Origin: Eremomyces bilateralis CBS 781.70
Taxonomy: Eukaryota > Ascomycota > Dothideomycetes > Eremomycetales > Eremomycetaceae
Reading direction: 5' to 3'
Length of the DNA stretch: 64,000 bases
NCBI RefSeq assembly: GCF_010015585.1
Contig: NW_022985078.1
Span: forward strand, 1 to 64,000
Part shown: positions 10,004 to 21,864 of the stretch, piece by piece
How positions within the stretch are numbered: the stretch's first letter is position 1
Layout: every line of letters begins with the position of its first letter
Translations under genes and position numbers: made by a program
The notes under the pieces: model-generated
Told to the model about the DNA's origin: nothing
The model's input: the letters and a program-made list of their open reading frames with translations, nothing else
Databases searched by the model: none

Positions 10004-12023
10004 TTACGCCCTGCCAAACCCAAACCACCCCCGCTTCGCCGGCTTCGGCTCCTCTGCCTCCGTCTCTTCCTCCCCAGCCTCCTCCACAGGCGCGGCAGCA
10101 GCCGCAACCTCTTCACCCTGACCCGGATAATGTATATAATTCCACGCCAAATCCAGATACAGCGGCTTGACCGGCACCGGACTCAGCTTTGGCGGGTACT
10201 CCACCATCTGGTTTACATCCGGCCCACCAGGTGGATAGGCAGCAAGCCGCTCGATCACCGGGGGCGCGGCGGTGCGGGCCTTGTTGGCTTCGGCGGCTTC
10301 GGTTTCAAGACGGTCTTGGATGTCGGCGAGGCTGTGGAAGCGGAGGACGAGGGATTGGAGGTGGGACTGGAGGGATGTGGATTGCTGAGACGTGAAGGAT
10401 AGCTTAGGAACGTCGGATTCGGAGAGCGAGGATGAGACGGTCGAGGATGCGTTGGTTGAGAGGTCTTTGGCTTGGGAGAGGAGGGCGAGGGCGTTGGTTG
10501 TTGCGGATTGCAAGGAATGCGCATATGCTATGTTCAGGCACCTATGGCTGGTTATTTTATGTTCATTCGAAATTGATCGAGTGGGGACTTACTTCAGGGC
10601 GCGGAAGTACGCCAGCTGCCCTTCCAACTCCTTCAGAAATGTCTGGTCTCGCGCAGCACCCCTCAGCTCCTTGACCGAATCGATGCTCTGCAAGATGCCA
10701 TTGTACAGCACTACTCGCTCTCGGAATCTTGCCAGTGCTCTTCCAGTCCCTTCAGGCTTTTCGACCCATTCCTTACCGTCTTTCCTTGGTCGTCGTGGTC
10801 GCCTGGCTTTCTCCCCTTCCATTTTCAATCCATCATCTAAACCGATAAGCATGCGGTTTCGGCCAACCCGCCATCCAATGAGATCATAGTTGATCGCTAG
10901 GCTCGTCACACGGAGATCCTGCATTCTGGTATCGCCCTCATCGACACCTTCTTTCTCCAGCTCTTCGATCGCATGGCGGACCGTGTCAGCGGCATCTTGA
11001 TTTGCGATGAGAATGTCATCGTACGCGGCTCCGCGCTCCTTGTTCGACGACTGCATCAGATCGGCCAATGCGGACTTCAGCTTCGCCGCTTCGCTTTGAA
11101 CAGTCGCCAATGCTTGCCCAATTGAAGCGTCGGTGATATTCGCTTCCCTGCCACGCCAAGATATGTTGGTGGGGAAATTCTCCGTCGACGTCCTCCCGGC
11201 CAACTCCCTGGGATCCTTCAGCGCATCGGAGTCCAGCTTCTCAATCAGGCCGAGCAGCTGCTCGTTGTCCGCTGGGAAATACCGCCTTGCTACCGCAGCC
11301 ACGGCAGTTTTTCGGGTCCCATGCGCACGGTACGACGCGTATTCCAGACTTGGGTCGATCGTATTCGCAATCAACTCCTTGAACTGCTCATTCTTCGTCG
11401 ACTTGAACAGTGCATTGTAGATGACTCGTGCAGCGGAGAAGTGGGTGAGGCAGGTTTGCCATCGCTCCCTCGAGCCTTGGGCATCGCGATCTCTGCTGCC
11501 TTGGGATTGTTTTTCGAACTCTTCTTCGCCCTTCAACATCAGCACACATGCTTCGGCTTCGAGGACATCTTCATCGGTGGATTTCGTGGCTCCACGGTCA
11601 TGCAATAGCAGAGTTAGGTTGTTCGCACACTTGGCCGCCTTGTTCAATCGAGAAATTATGTGGCTTCGAGCGGAGCCAGTCGGTCCTTTTCCTGAGTTGT
11701 CGGTTGCCTTTTGGGCCTTCAATTGCATGGCATGCGCTCTAGCACGCTCCGCGGTGAGGAGTAGCAGAGTAACGAATCTGGCATATTGTCAGCAAATATT
11801 AAATGGATATACGATCCTTCGCATCATACTCCTTATTCCCACCAATGTCTTCTGCGGTGATATCGGGTCGCTGGACATATTTTGTATTTTTCGAAGACGT
11901 GGTCCATCCCACTCGCTTTCTGACCGAGCGTAGCTGACGAGACAGTTGCGCATGATAAGTGCCATAGTCCCCGGTGAGCAAGGCACTCTCACGGTTGGAG
12001 AGAATAGAATGAGTGATATCCAT
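10004..12023 (-). CDS. SRP68: signal recognition particle subunit SRP68
   Basis: Three exons read leftwards (12023-11830, 11777-10593, 10541-10004; introns 52 and 51 bp) give 638 residues. The N-terminus (MDITHSILSNRESALLTGDY, then QLSRQLRSVRKRVG) matches the RNA-binding start of fungal SRP68, rich in helices and arginine. The middle is a long helical, TPR-like region, and the C-terminus ends in an acidic Ala/Glu segment followed by KRGWFGFG. SRP68 binds 7S RNA with SRP72 in the particle that targets secretory ribosomes to the ER. It is divergent from the PPR gene, with 240 bp between start codons. Confidence 0.92.
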
Positions 12024-12263
12024 CCTGTGTATCCCAACCTCGCCGAATTCCTGATGCTATGCGATTTGATATTGAATATGTAGTGATGAAGTGACGTTGA
12101 ACGGAAGCTGTGAGTGAGCCGGTTAAAAGTGGGCCCAGTGGCAGGGGTCCTCCATCGTCAAAGTTCGACTGCAACTTCGACCTTTCGCTGTCTCGTCTCT
12201 AGTAAAAGAATCTCACTGCGACCATTTCCTTCCTACCAACCACTTGCTCGATACCGTAATGCT
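12024..12263. promoter_or_regulatory. shared divergent promoter of SRP68 and the PPR gene
   Basis: These 240 bp separate the ATG of SRP68 on the minus strand from the first ATG of the PPR gene on the plus strand, so both start within it. No clear TATA box. The open frame of the PPR gene runs back to 12114 without an ATG. Confidence 0.6.
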
Positions 12264-14018
12264 ATGCCATCCTCAAAACTTCTTATAGACAGCCTGTGGC
12301 GCTGCCTTTGCCCTTCCTTCGAAGTCTCCAGCCTCCACCACCTCTCCAAGATCACTCCGAGACGCGCTCCCCATTTCAATGCGCTTCCCTCCATATCATC
12401 ATTGCCTTATCTACGATACAAAAGTAATCTGACCGGTACTCTGAACTTCAACCCGAAGTCGTATGCGACCTATAGCTATGACCAGCTCCGCTTACCACAC
12501 GACGATGATTTCTGGACGACTCTACCCACGAAGTCTACGGACCAGCTTTACGAAGACCTCCTATCTCAAGCATCCCGGGGATATATCGAAGACACGGAGC
12601 GACTCGTTAAATACCTGATCAGCGAGCGGGCACAGCAGCCGAACCTGCGATTGTACCGCGCCTTGGTTCTGGCCAACATAAACCCCCCACATGGCTCCGC
12701 GGAGTCGGTGATATCCATTCTTCAGGAACTCGCAGACGAAGGTCTCGAACCGGATGCGGCACTGTGCCACAGTGTGATCAAAGTCCTCGCGGTGCATCCA
12801 GACTTCATTCTTCGAAACGAGGTTCTGGAATACGTCAGTCAACGATGGTACAATTTGCCTTCATCGTATCATTACGATGTGGTGTCAGGCTTGATACGGG
12901 AGGGACAGTTCGAAATGGCCATCAAAAAGCTGGAGGACATGTGGGTCAGGGCAATCCCATTTCCCAACTGGTTACGAGGTATGCTTATCCACAGTCTCTG
13001 CAATGTGGAGGAGATCGAAGAAGCTTTTCGTCAAGTCAAGCTTGCGGAAGAGCAAGCGCCCAATGCGCTTACGGGACCGATCTGGTATCATTTCTTAGAT
13101 GCAGCGAGCAGCATTCACCATTACGATGCCACCCTTCATGCATGGAAGAGGAGGATCAGCACATGGTATCTCAATCCGCCGACAGGAATCTGCTTGAACG
13201 TCCTTGAGACTGCTTCAAGAGCAGGAGACGTCAAGCTCGCTTTGGACGTTTTCCGCGTGCTCGGGAACAGGAAGCATGTCTTCACCGTGGACCAATACGA
13301 TGCTCTCATCGACACCCATATCAAAGAGAAAAACCTCCCTGGGGCGTTTTCCATCATGTGTACCATGGCGAGCGCCGGTGTATCTCCGGATAGGGGGAGC
13401 ACCCGGTCCACATTTACATATATGAAGGAGAGCAAGACGAACTGGAATACCACCATGGGTATGCTTCAATATCTAAAACGGCAGGGAAAAGACATCCCAG
13501 TTGAGGCTGTCAACGTGGTCTTAGAGACTATGGCCTCCAGTGCTCAAATGCTAGGACCCGCCATGGACATCTACAACAACCTTCACGAGCTCTGCAAATT
13601 TGGAGCGAACATCACCACCTTCTCACACCTCTTCCGGTGTTGTCGAACATCTATCAACGCGGACCGAAAGGATACGGCCATGTACCTCGCCTCAGAGATG
13701 ATTGCGCTCAAGGTCACCCCGAATGCCACTGTTTTCGATGATATCATTGGCACCTGCACGAGGACGGGCGACCTAGATTACGCAATCCAATATTATGCGG
13801 AAATGAGGGATGCCAACTTCAAACCGACCGAAGCGACCCTCAACCAGCTAACCGTCGCCTTGGCGAAAAACAAGGACCGACGCTGCTATCAGCTCCTGGA
13901 CGACTTGAAGGCGGATGGTGCAATCATATCCCGATATCTCCGAGAGATCATAGTGATCAACATGCGAGAACCCATGGGAACCGTACCGATCGAAGCGCCG
14001 CAGCTCGCGGCGGCGTAG
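12264..14018 (+). CDS. mitochondrial pentatricopeptide-repeat protein
   Basis: Single exon of 584 residues from the first ATG in the frame. The first 60 residues are basic and rich in Ser/Leu with few acids, as in a mitochondrial presequence. The rest is helical repeat: units such as NLRLYRALVLANI, DAALCHSVIKVLAVH, TVDQYDALIDTHIKEKNL and NATVFDDIIGTCTRTGDLDY have the PPR spacing. Proteins of this family bind organellar RNA and govern its stability, processing or translation; which transcript is bound cannot be told. No catalytic domain is attached. The orthologue within the PPR family was not determined. Confidence 0.82.
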   Translation: MPSSKLLIDSLWRCLCPSFEVSSLHHLSKITPRRAPHFNALPSISSLPYLRYKSNLTGTLNFNPKSYATYSYDQLRLPHDDDFWTTLPTKSTDQLYEDLLSQASRGYIEDTERLVKYLISERAQQPNLRLYRALVLANINPPHGSAESVISILQELADEGLEPDAALCHSVIKVLAVHPDFILRNEVLEYVSQRWYNLPSSYHYDVVSGLIREGQFEMAIKKLEDMWVRAIPFPNWLRGMLIHSLCNVEEIEEAFRQVKLAEEQAPNALTGPIWYHFLDAASSIHHYDATLHAWKRRISTWYLNPPTGICLNVLETASRAGDVKLALDVFRVLGNRKHVFTVDQYDALIDTHIKEKNLPGAFSIMCTMASAGVSPDRGSTRSTFTYMKESKTNWNTTMGMLQYLKRQGKDIPVEAVNVVLETMASSAQMLGPAMDIYNNLHELCKFGANITTFSHLFRCCRTSINADRKDTAMYLASEMIALKVTPNATVFDDIIGTCTRTGDLDYAIQYYAEMRDANFKPTEATLNQLTVALAKNKDRRCYQLLDDLKADGAIISRYLREIIVINMREPMGTVPIEAPQLAAA

Positions 14019-14203
14019 AATCGCTGCGTACCTGGAATTTGTGTATTTCAAGAGCGATGTGTAAATGGTTGTACATTAGCGAATCGACATATACCATACA
14101 ATGTGGTCACGCGTTCTTCCGTGAAGGCCCAACCAAAAACCGATATTCAAAACATGTCTGCTATGTGAAACGCTGCAACGAACAAACAAAGCACTCGACC
14201 CCA

Positions 14204-15241
14204 TCACCACATCCTCTGTCTCCCCAGCTCCGGCATCGGCCTCTCTCCCTGATTCCGCCCCGGTACCTCCGCCTCCAACTCCACCGCCCGATCCTCCGTC
14301 CGTGACTGCATTCCGGGCCCAACATGCAAACAATCCGGCAATGGACTCTGCTGCGGACTCGGCCACCCCGCGCTGTTCACCTCCCCAATCCCCAGCCCCG
14401 ACACATACGGCGAGCACGACGAGTACTGGCTCATATGCGGCGTCGCCGCCGGCCTCGACTCCGTTTCATCCCCCTCCGAACCTACCATTGTCCCGGTGAG
14501 CTGGCCGTTTGAGAAGCGGGGTGTCTGTGATGTGGAGGACACAATGAGGGCGGGGGGCGGAGACGTATAGGATTCGGAGGTGGTGGTGGACATGTGTTTC
14601 AGTGGCATGGAGGGGATGACGTCGTTATCGCGCTGGTTGGGGATAGTGTGAGCGGTGTGGGCTCTGCTGTAGGCGTAGGCGCGTTTTCGGTTTCGTCGGA
14701 TGAAGTAGATGATGGCGCAGACTACGAGGAGGAGGAATGAGACGGCCCCGACGACCGAACCGGCGATGATGCGGAGTTTGGAGCCGTTGGCTTTGCCGTT
14801 GGCTGGGTTGCTGGCCTTCGTCGCGGACGGATCGCTAGCTTTCGTCACGGACGGACCCGCGACGGGCACGATCGAGACGCCCGCCGGCAAGAACGCCGCC
14901 GCCTGCGCCGCATTCTGCGATAATTGCCCCGCGCGCAAATCTTTCTTCGGACATCCTTTGGCCTTGCACGGGTCGCTCACGCAGCATCCTACGAAGGGCG
15001 GGTGCGTCCCGGTGCAGGTATACCATTGGCCCACCTGGCAGAACTGGTCGCCCAGTTTGTCGTGCTCTTCCGCGGGGAAACTCGCGGGTTCGAGGGCGCC
15101 GTCGGGGCAGCCTTTCGCGCATGGATCGGTTCGACAGCAGCCGACAAAGTGGGAGCTATCTTTCTCGTAGCAGACGTGCCAGGAGGAGCCTTGAACGGGG
15201 CAGGAGAAGTCGACTGTGCGGGGGGAGAATTGAAAGTACAT
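14204..15241 (-). CDS. cysteine-rich single-pass membrane protein
   Basis: Single exon, 345 residues. The first 105 residues hold two copies of a Cys module: HVCYEKDSSHFVGCCRTDPC then GCPDGAL, and YTCTGTHPPFVGCC then SDPCKAKGCPKKDL. A Ser/Thr/Ala linker leads to one membrane span at about 158-180 (IIAGSVVGAVSFLLLVVCAI), a stop-transfer RRNRKR and a 160-residue Ser/Pro-rich cytosolic tail. There is no N-terminal signal peptide, so the span itself would have to orient the Cys modules outwards (type III). The layout recalls WSC-type or mucin-like wall sensors, but the Cys pattern is not WSC. No function is assigned. It converges on the PPR gene with 185 bp between stop codons. Confidence 0.8.
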   Translation of the reverse strand: MYFQFSPRTVDFSCPVQGSSWHVCYEKDSSHFVGCCRTDPCAKGCPDGALEPASFPAEEHDKLGDQFCQVGQWYTCTGTHPPFVGCCVSDPCKAKGCPKKDLRAGQLSQNAAQAAAFLPAGVSIVPVAGPSVTKASDPSATKASNPANGKANGSKLRIIAGSVVGAVSFLLLVVCAIIYFIRRNRKRAYAYSRAHTAHTIPNQRDNDVIPSMPLKHMSTTTSESYTSPPPALIVSSTSQTPRFSNGQLTGTMVGSEGDETESRPAATPHMSQYSSCSPYVSGLGIGEVNSAGWPSPQQSPLPDCLHVGPGMQSRTEDRAVELEAEVPGRNQGERPMPELGRQRMW

Positions 15242-16179
15242 TGTGAGTATTAAAATAGGGAAGCATTAAAATAGTGAAGCATGAGAGATATGAACGAGCA
15301 GTGGAATAGAATGGCGATAGTATGGCATCAAACATTAAGACGTGAACGAAAAGGAAAAATGGACGACATTCCCGTGGGAGACAGAGATGAGGCTGGGTTT
15401 GTCAAATTTCCACGCCGCATTCCCATCTATACAGTAAATACGAGCAGCAGAGAGGACTGAGCACCGGGGATTGGCATCGTTCCCAACGAGCAGCCTCTAC
15501 GGAGGTATGCGATGCCAAACTGACACCGAGCTGCAACCCAACGCCGAGCCTGCGGATACCGATCAATAATAGATATGGAGCCTTATAGGATCAATATCTG
15601 ACGTTAGGTGGGATTGGTGATTCTGTGCCATTGTCCCCTTGGGATTAGTGGGTTTTAACCAGTCTGAGAATTCGAGAAGCCTAGACATGGGCTTCAACCA
15701 AACTGTATTCAATTTCCCCTCGTTTGGTTGGGCCGCGATGTTCTCTTGTAACTGATTAATCGTAACAAGTAGCCCATGTCGCTAGTTATCGATTCTCACG
15801 TAAGATAAGTCCGGCAAGGGACCGCCGGCCTGAATTCCAGTGGCACATTATTGATTCCTTCCGTCTGCGCACGCACGCACTGTGCCACGCGGGTATGCAA
15901 GCAGCAACTTTGAGCCTCGTTGGGAGGTTAATTTAACCATTGTGTTGCGCGAGATGCAGGTGTGAATGGGTGATGATGCGGTGGCGTGGCCGGAGGCGGC
16001 AGGGTAGGCGGCTGTGTGAAACAGCGCGGCACAGCAAGGCCGGTTGGGGAATCGATGGGGGATTTTGACGCGGCTGGAAACAGGGATGGGACGGGATGGT
16101 TTAGTGCGGAGAGACTGAGGAGTTGGCGTTAATTTGAAATTTTGGGTTTGGGGTATGGATATCATGGTCTTCTCGATTG
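15242..16179. other. intergenic region upstream of the membrane protein
   Basis: About 940 bp between the 3' end of PMS1 and the start of the cysteine-rich protein. No gene, RNA or repeat was recognised. Confidence 0.6.
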
Positions 16180-19100
16180 TTATGGGTGGGAGACGTCAGA
16201 CATGTCGACATTTATCGCCGCACCTCTAATTCCTGCAAATGAGGCTGGGCCGGCGTTCCCTGAGCTCGGGCCTTCATCCTCTTCATCACTATTCGGCGCC
16301 TGTCCATACCGACTCAAAAATTCCGGCCAATCCGTCTCTTCATCCAACTCCTCCACGCCATCCGCCAACCTATCCCCCTCCTTCCACCCCCTCCAACCCC
16401 CCAGCGCAAACAAGTGCCTCATCGTCGGCCGTCCATGGGGACAATTCCACGGCTTGTCAATCTCCCCCATATGCCGCACGACCATCCTCATCTTCGGCAT
16501 CGTCAGCTCATCCCCGACCATAATCGACCCACGGCATGCCCGCATCGCGAACATCCTCCGCACTTTGCTCGGGCGCGGGACGTCGGACCCGACGGCTTGT
16601 TCGTCGACCAACGCGATCAGCTCTTCGAGGTCGCGGATGTCGAATTTCGTGTCGCGGCTCATGGGCAGGCTGAGCAGGCTGCAGCGTTGGCCGACGGGGT
16701 GTGCGCCAGAAGTGTCGATGTCGAGGGTAAAGCCATTCTTTTGGAAGGGGGCCGGGCGGTTGAGGATGGTTTCTTCTTCGATGGCCGTGAGTTCGAGGCG
16801 GCGAGGCTGAACGAGGCGTTGGTTTTGGACGATGGTTTCGGCTTGGAGGCGCTCGAAGTTGAATTTTTCATCCGAGGCATGCTGATCGATGATGAACAGC
16901 TCGTCCCCGTCTTGACTCTGTGACTTTTCATTCGTTGCATGGTCTGGCCTGGTCGCGAGGATGAAGCCTTTGTTGAACTGGCCGACTACTCGCATCCGGG
17001 TAAAATCCGCCTTCGAGACAGTTAGAGATAGACGCTCCTCTGCCTTTCGGTCCTCCACATCCAGGAGTGATCCAGCCTCGGAGGTTCCGTCACTCTCAAT
17101 AAGCGAGACGTCTGAGATATCCCTCAGTCGACGCTCAATTGCAGAGAGATTGACTTTCACCGACTTCTGTAAGTGGAATGTCGAGGTTTTGGTGGGTCTA
17201 GGCGTCAGGGCTTTGGCCGTCCGCTTCAAATTCTCATCTGTTGGTCTCGAAGAATGCTTTTCGGCTTCTGCAATTAGCCGCGCGACGCGTGCGTCTTCTT
17301 TTGCTTGGTGCTTTCTGGCAGCCTCGCCTTCATCGATGTATTCATCATCGGATTCTCCGCGCAATGGCTCGTCTGCGGGTAGTTCGCTTTCACTGGCTTC
17401 ACCTATATTGGGGCCGTCCCTAGGGACGCGGCTCTCTTCAGCCAAGTTTCCTTGCGATTCTTCCAGAGCTTCCTCATTCTCATTGACGGTATCACGATCT
17501 GGAGAATCCGCGACACGTTCCAAATCCGATTCAGCTGGTTCTGACGAGACTGCAGGGCTGCCCGCTTGACTCTCTTCATCTTCGCTTTCATCCATCTGGC
17601 TTGCTATAGGATGGTAGGTGTCTTCCCCGGCCGACCGGATCGCAGCAAACAGTGCAAGTCCGGACTTGAATTCCCGAGCTGACTTCTTTGATACAGTAGG
17701 ACGCTCAGTCGACTTCGCCTTTGCAATTTTTCCTTGCTTATGCGGTGTTGATCCAATTGGCACTTGGGTAGTCTCATCACCAATCGTGACAGTGGCAATG
17801 TCGGGCGAGCGTCTCTTGAACCGCATACGATCGAAAGCACTCTGCACAACCCCAGGTTGAGAACGTCGAGGAGTTGTGGTGGTGGATGGAATCTCCTCCT
17901 GTTCTGAATCGTGGGGTGAAGCTGGTGGCTCCTCCGCTCCTTCAGGAATGAACAGAGGACTTCCGTGGGCCGCAGGTTCACGTTCCTGGCCCTCCGTATC
18001 CGAAAGATCGACTTGCGCTGAATGGCCGTCATCTGTAGGAGATTGAGCCGCGAATGCCTTAGATACCTTTCTCTTTTTGTTTGAAACATGAGGTACAGCA
18101 AGAGATTTGGCACCCGCAGAGTCGTTACGCACGTTGGCCAGCCGTGATGCGAACTTCTGGATTAGGTTGTTGGGGGTTCCGACAGTGCTTGAGGTGTCCG
18201 CTAACTCCACCGTTGATGATGGGTCGTTGTCAGCGGCACGGCTACCACCATTGCCGTAGTATGGTGAAGATTGTTCATCAATTGGCCGCTTTGGCCCTGT
18301 GACTGTATTCGCAAAAGCTGGGTACTGCCGCAAGGGCGTTTGGGTTTTCTGTAGCAGCTGCGCTTGCGGCATCGTTTGATCCTGTGCGCCGAACATTTCC
18401 ACCAATGCCGTTTTCAAGGATTCCAGGAGCTCCCCTTGGTCGTGCAACATAATGGTTCGCTTATCAGGAGACACATTGACATCGTAAGAGCCGGTATCCA
18501 TCTTCAAGTTCGCAAAGATGAAAGGTGATTGGGACATATTGAAGGATTTATACACCTCGTTGAACGCCTTCGAGACCTGTGGAAGACCACAGGGACGAGA
18601 GTTCACGAAGAACATCTGGCGATCTGGCAGCTGTCTGCCTTCGCCGGATGCAGGGCGAGAGATGTGGCCTTCAATGATGACCTGCCGTTCTGCGGGCCCG
18701 TTCTGCGCAAATTTCGCAGCAATACTAGAGGATGACTCCATCTCGAGCTGGAGATCAAGTGGTACGAGAGCAAGTAATGTCTTCGCACCATAGATATTGG
18801 CAATATTTTCTCTCGTAGTCGGATTAGATTTCGTAGAGAAGACAACCGTTTTCTTCCTATGCAACGGTCTCAGTAACAGTATCAGGGAGGTCGGGTTGTC
18901 CTCACTTACCCTTTCTTATCTATATTGCTCACGGAGAATCGAACGCCGGTGCTAATACACGCATATGCATGCAATATCCCAAGAACCTTCCCATATTCCC
19001 TTTTGATATTCTTTTCTAGTTCCCTGCGTCGAACTGGATAGTTGTAAAAGATATTGCTGACGGCAACAGCCGTGCCTTTCGTGCTGGCTATAGTCGATTT

Positions 19101-19649
19101 GTTCCCGAGTCGACCGCTGATTTCAAATTCGAGCTTCGATCCCTTGGGAGCATCCTCCGCTCGTGTAGTTATGATACTGAGTTTGGATAGGGCCGACAAA
19201 GAGGAGAGTGCTTCGCCACGAAAACCGAAGGTGTCGAGGGATTCGAGGTCGTCATAGCTTGTGAGCTTCGAGGTGTAGTGCTTGAGGGCTTAGTTTGATG
19301 TTAGCCGTCATGTGCTAATATATTTCCATGCGATGCATACCAAGGCTCTCAAAGTCTTCTGGACCAATCCCGGACCCATTGTCTTGTACTTCGATCGCGT
19401 CTAGGCCTTGGTTCTTAAGCCGAACGTCTAAATCTGTTAGTATCTCGAACGCGGCTGGTCTCACTCGTCTTACCAATTGAAGTAGCGCCAGCATCCAGAC
19501 TATTCTCAACCAGTTCTTTGACTACCGAGCAAAGGTCGACTATAACCTGTCCCGACTGTATTTGGTGGATCTACTGACATTAGACATGATGTTGAAAATC
19601 GTGGCAACCGACTTACGGATCTGCCCTCAATCGGCTTGATTGTAGCCAT
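16180..19649 (-). CDS. PMS1: DNA mismatch repair endonuclease PMS1 (MutL)
   Basis: Five exons read leftwards (19649-19617, 19570-19474, 19427-19341, 19288-18910, 18856-16180; introns 46, 46, 52 and 53 bp) add up to 1,090 residues. The GHKL ATPase is complete: Glu30 and Asn34 in [13 protein letters not shown], then [10 protein letters not shown] and [13 protein letters not shown] long acidic, low-complexity linker follows (about 350-750). The C-terminal nuclease domain has [12 protein letters not shown] (about residue 855), the DQHA(X)2E(X)4E metal site, plus [11 protein letters not shown] and CPHGRPT. This combination fits Pms1, partner of Mlh1, which nicks the strand carrying a mismatch; Mlh3 shares the motif but its N-terminus differs. 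Nuclear. Confidence 0.93.
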
Positions 19650-20893
19650 CTCATCCCATATCCGTAATTAACAATCGATGCGAGATTCACCGTACCGCGG
19701 AGTACGGAAATTCAGATGGGACTTCCTTGGGATTTGTTGGAGCGGGTTGGTTGAAGTCGAAACGCGACGTCCGACAAATGACGCGTAGATGGAAACGCGA
19801 AATCACGTGAAATTCCAGTTCTGTGACATATGGTACCTGCAGGGTTCTATTGTATGCGGAAACCACATTGCTTCCAGCTACTATCAATATCTTTACGGAA
19901 CCACGTTCGTTCCCTATGTGCCCTACATTCTCATACTCGCCTGATTTAGAGTTATAATTTGATATCTATATTAATATAGAAAGTCTGCGTTGAGTCCGGT
20001 CGAAAGTTTTTCATTTTCGACTTGTAATGCAGACGATGGTCTTGTTCCCCTGGGCAACAGTCTGATGCATGAAGGAGTAGCTGACTATTCCATAGCCCTC
20101 TGAAATTCTCATTTGCACAAATTTACCTTATCTATAGTCGCAAGAGCCATCCAATGCCTTCCAACCTACGAGTGTCTCGCCCCAGGCGGCATGGACTTGA
20201 GGCCATACCATGTCATAGTGCTTATCATTGCGGGGGAGCCTTAGTTGCGCTGGTTTTCGATTCCGCCACTGGCCTTTGTAGAAGTATGAATACGTGATTG
20301 ATTGATTTGTCTAGGAGTAGGGAGATCTGGAGGAATAGGAGGTGACTTCACACGATACTAGCCGTATTGGGATGTCACCTCTCCCAACCTTAAGAGGGGA
20401 TGGTCGATATCCAACAGCCCTGTGGGGGCACTACATATGGCCGTTCCTAGAGCAAGAGGATAGCCATGAACAGAGCGTATCCATTTGTCTTGAAGGCACT
20501 TAGGTTAGATGAGGAGTATGGTTAAGAGCTGGGACTGTTTTATAGATGCCCAACGGACTCGAAGGGCGAACTATCTTAATTACTCTGTGTCTCGATCAGA
20601 AAAGAAAAGATCGCGGGGATCTGGAAGCTTAATTAGCTGGCTGACCGCAGAGCCCTATTTGAGACGCAGAACTAGAGCCGCTTCGGGCTCCATGAATACG
20701 GATTAAGATCATTTGTCTAGTGATTGGCCAGCCCACCTATTGCTCAAGGCTGGTAAGATTTTCCTACCCGAGTTTGGGATTTTCCCACCAAATGAGATTG
20801 GCTGGTGAGATTTTCCCCCCGTTGAAATTTTTCCTAAAGTTTATCTCGCATCTTGAGAGGGTTATTGTCAGAAATTCCACTGAATTGACTGAT
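19650..20893. other. intergenic region, PMS1 upstream side
   Basis: 1.2 kb with no recognisable gene. A direct repeat of the form GGCTGGTRAGATTTTCC occurs twice, near 20749 and 20802. The rest is AT-rich in places with no clear feature. Confidence 0.5.
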
Positions 20894-21457
20894 TTAGTAA
20901 TGGTAGCTCCGTAGTGCCATGAGCGCCGAGGCCTCGTGTTTCTGAAGGCCGTCGTACCGGTTAAGGCACTGGGTTTCCCACGGGTCCTTCCATGTCCTTG
21001 CTCTCCTTCCTGGTTTGGCCGCTTCGGCTTGCCATCTCTCCCTCCATTTCGCCCGATACTCGTCCTGGATCATCCGGTGCGGGCCTTTTCGCTGTTGTGT
21101 CTGATATCCCCTAGCTGGTTCGGGCCGGGGGAACAGAAGTTTGTCATATTGGGTCCGGAGAGTACATATTGCGGGTTCGTGTTTAGACCGGACACGGCGG
21201 GGTCGGCCTCGAGTTCGTCTCGGGGGAGCAGAAGCAGCATCCCAGACTTGCGTCAGGGCTCCCTCAATCTGGGTAGTGACCTTATGGGAGGTCGTCGATG
21301 CTGCTCTTTGAGCGGCCCGTTCTTGGACGTACAGTTCGATTGGGGGAACGTCCGCCTCTTTCTCAAGCGCGGCGATTGGTGTCCGTTTGTAAGCCCCTAG
21401 GATCGTTCTATAGCAAACTATTAAGCATGAGTAAGCGCCGGAGATAACGATGTCCAA
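20894..21457 (-). mobile_element. LINE (non-LTR retrotransposon) ORF2 fragment
   Basis: An open frame of up to 187 codons resembles the region just after the reverse transcriptase in Tad1/I-like fungal LINEs: the stretch GAYKRTPIAALEKEADVPPI matches the conserved GAYKxTP..LExEAxxPP segment, followed by ELYVQERAAQRA. It ends in HEASALMALRS, like the C-terminal HK..S.L..LRT motif. The reverse-transcriptase core, endonuclease and a full RNase H are absent, so this is an internal fragment. No poly-A tail or target duplication was identified. Confidence 0.7.
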
Positions 21458-21537
21458 TATTAATGTTTTGTTCAGACACCACCATGGACAAAATCACCAT
21501 GTGGATGCCCTGCCACCATCCACCATATACGATAAAT

Positions 21538-21864
21538 AGAGTTAAACTTAGTTAATGCTAGTTAGTTACCATAGGTTTAGTTAATGTAATCCATCACAGA
21601 GCTAGCCAAACCACGGAGTTAGCCACCTCACCACCAATAACGATCATCGCCGTTTTTCCCGATGTCTCGACAAAAACAAGTTTCATTGCCTTCAAACGAA
21701 GGTAATATGAATTTAGCTAAAGTGGCTATCGAACAAGACTAAGTTCGATCAAATCGAGCTGCTGTATAGTTGAAGTGGCCTACCCGGTGGTTTGGCTAGC
21801 TCGGTGGCGGATTATGTTAGTTAGTGTTACTGCTACCATGCTAGTTCTTACCTAAACTCAACAT
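21538..21864. repeat. MITE-like imperfect inverted repeat
   Basis: Two arms of roughly 80-90 bp pair imperfectly around a 150-bp centre. The best-matched part is GAGCTAGCCAAACCAC at 21599-21614, whose exact complement lies at 21786-21801. The arms extend outward with gaps: GAGTTAAACTTAGTTAATGCTAG on the left resembles the complement of CTAGTTCTTACCTAAACTC on the right. There is no coding potential. This is the architecture of a small non-autonomous DNA transposon, but no flanking duplication is clear. Confidence 0.5.

Noticed and set aside
4924-19649. Secondary-metabolite gene cluster
   Set aside because: No polyketide, peptide synthetase, terpene or tailoring enzymes lie around the esterase; neighbours are housekeeping genes.
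20509-20706. 65-codon plus-strand frame
   Set aside because: Short, basic, no domain or promoter; consistent with chance.
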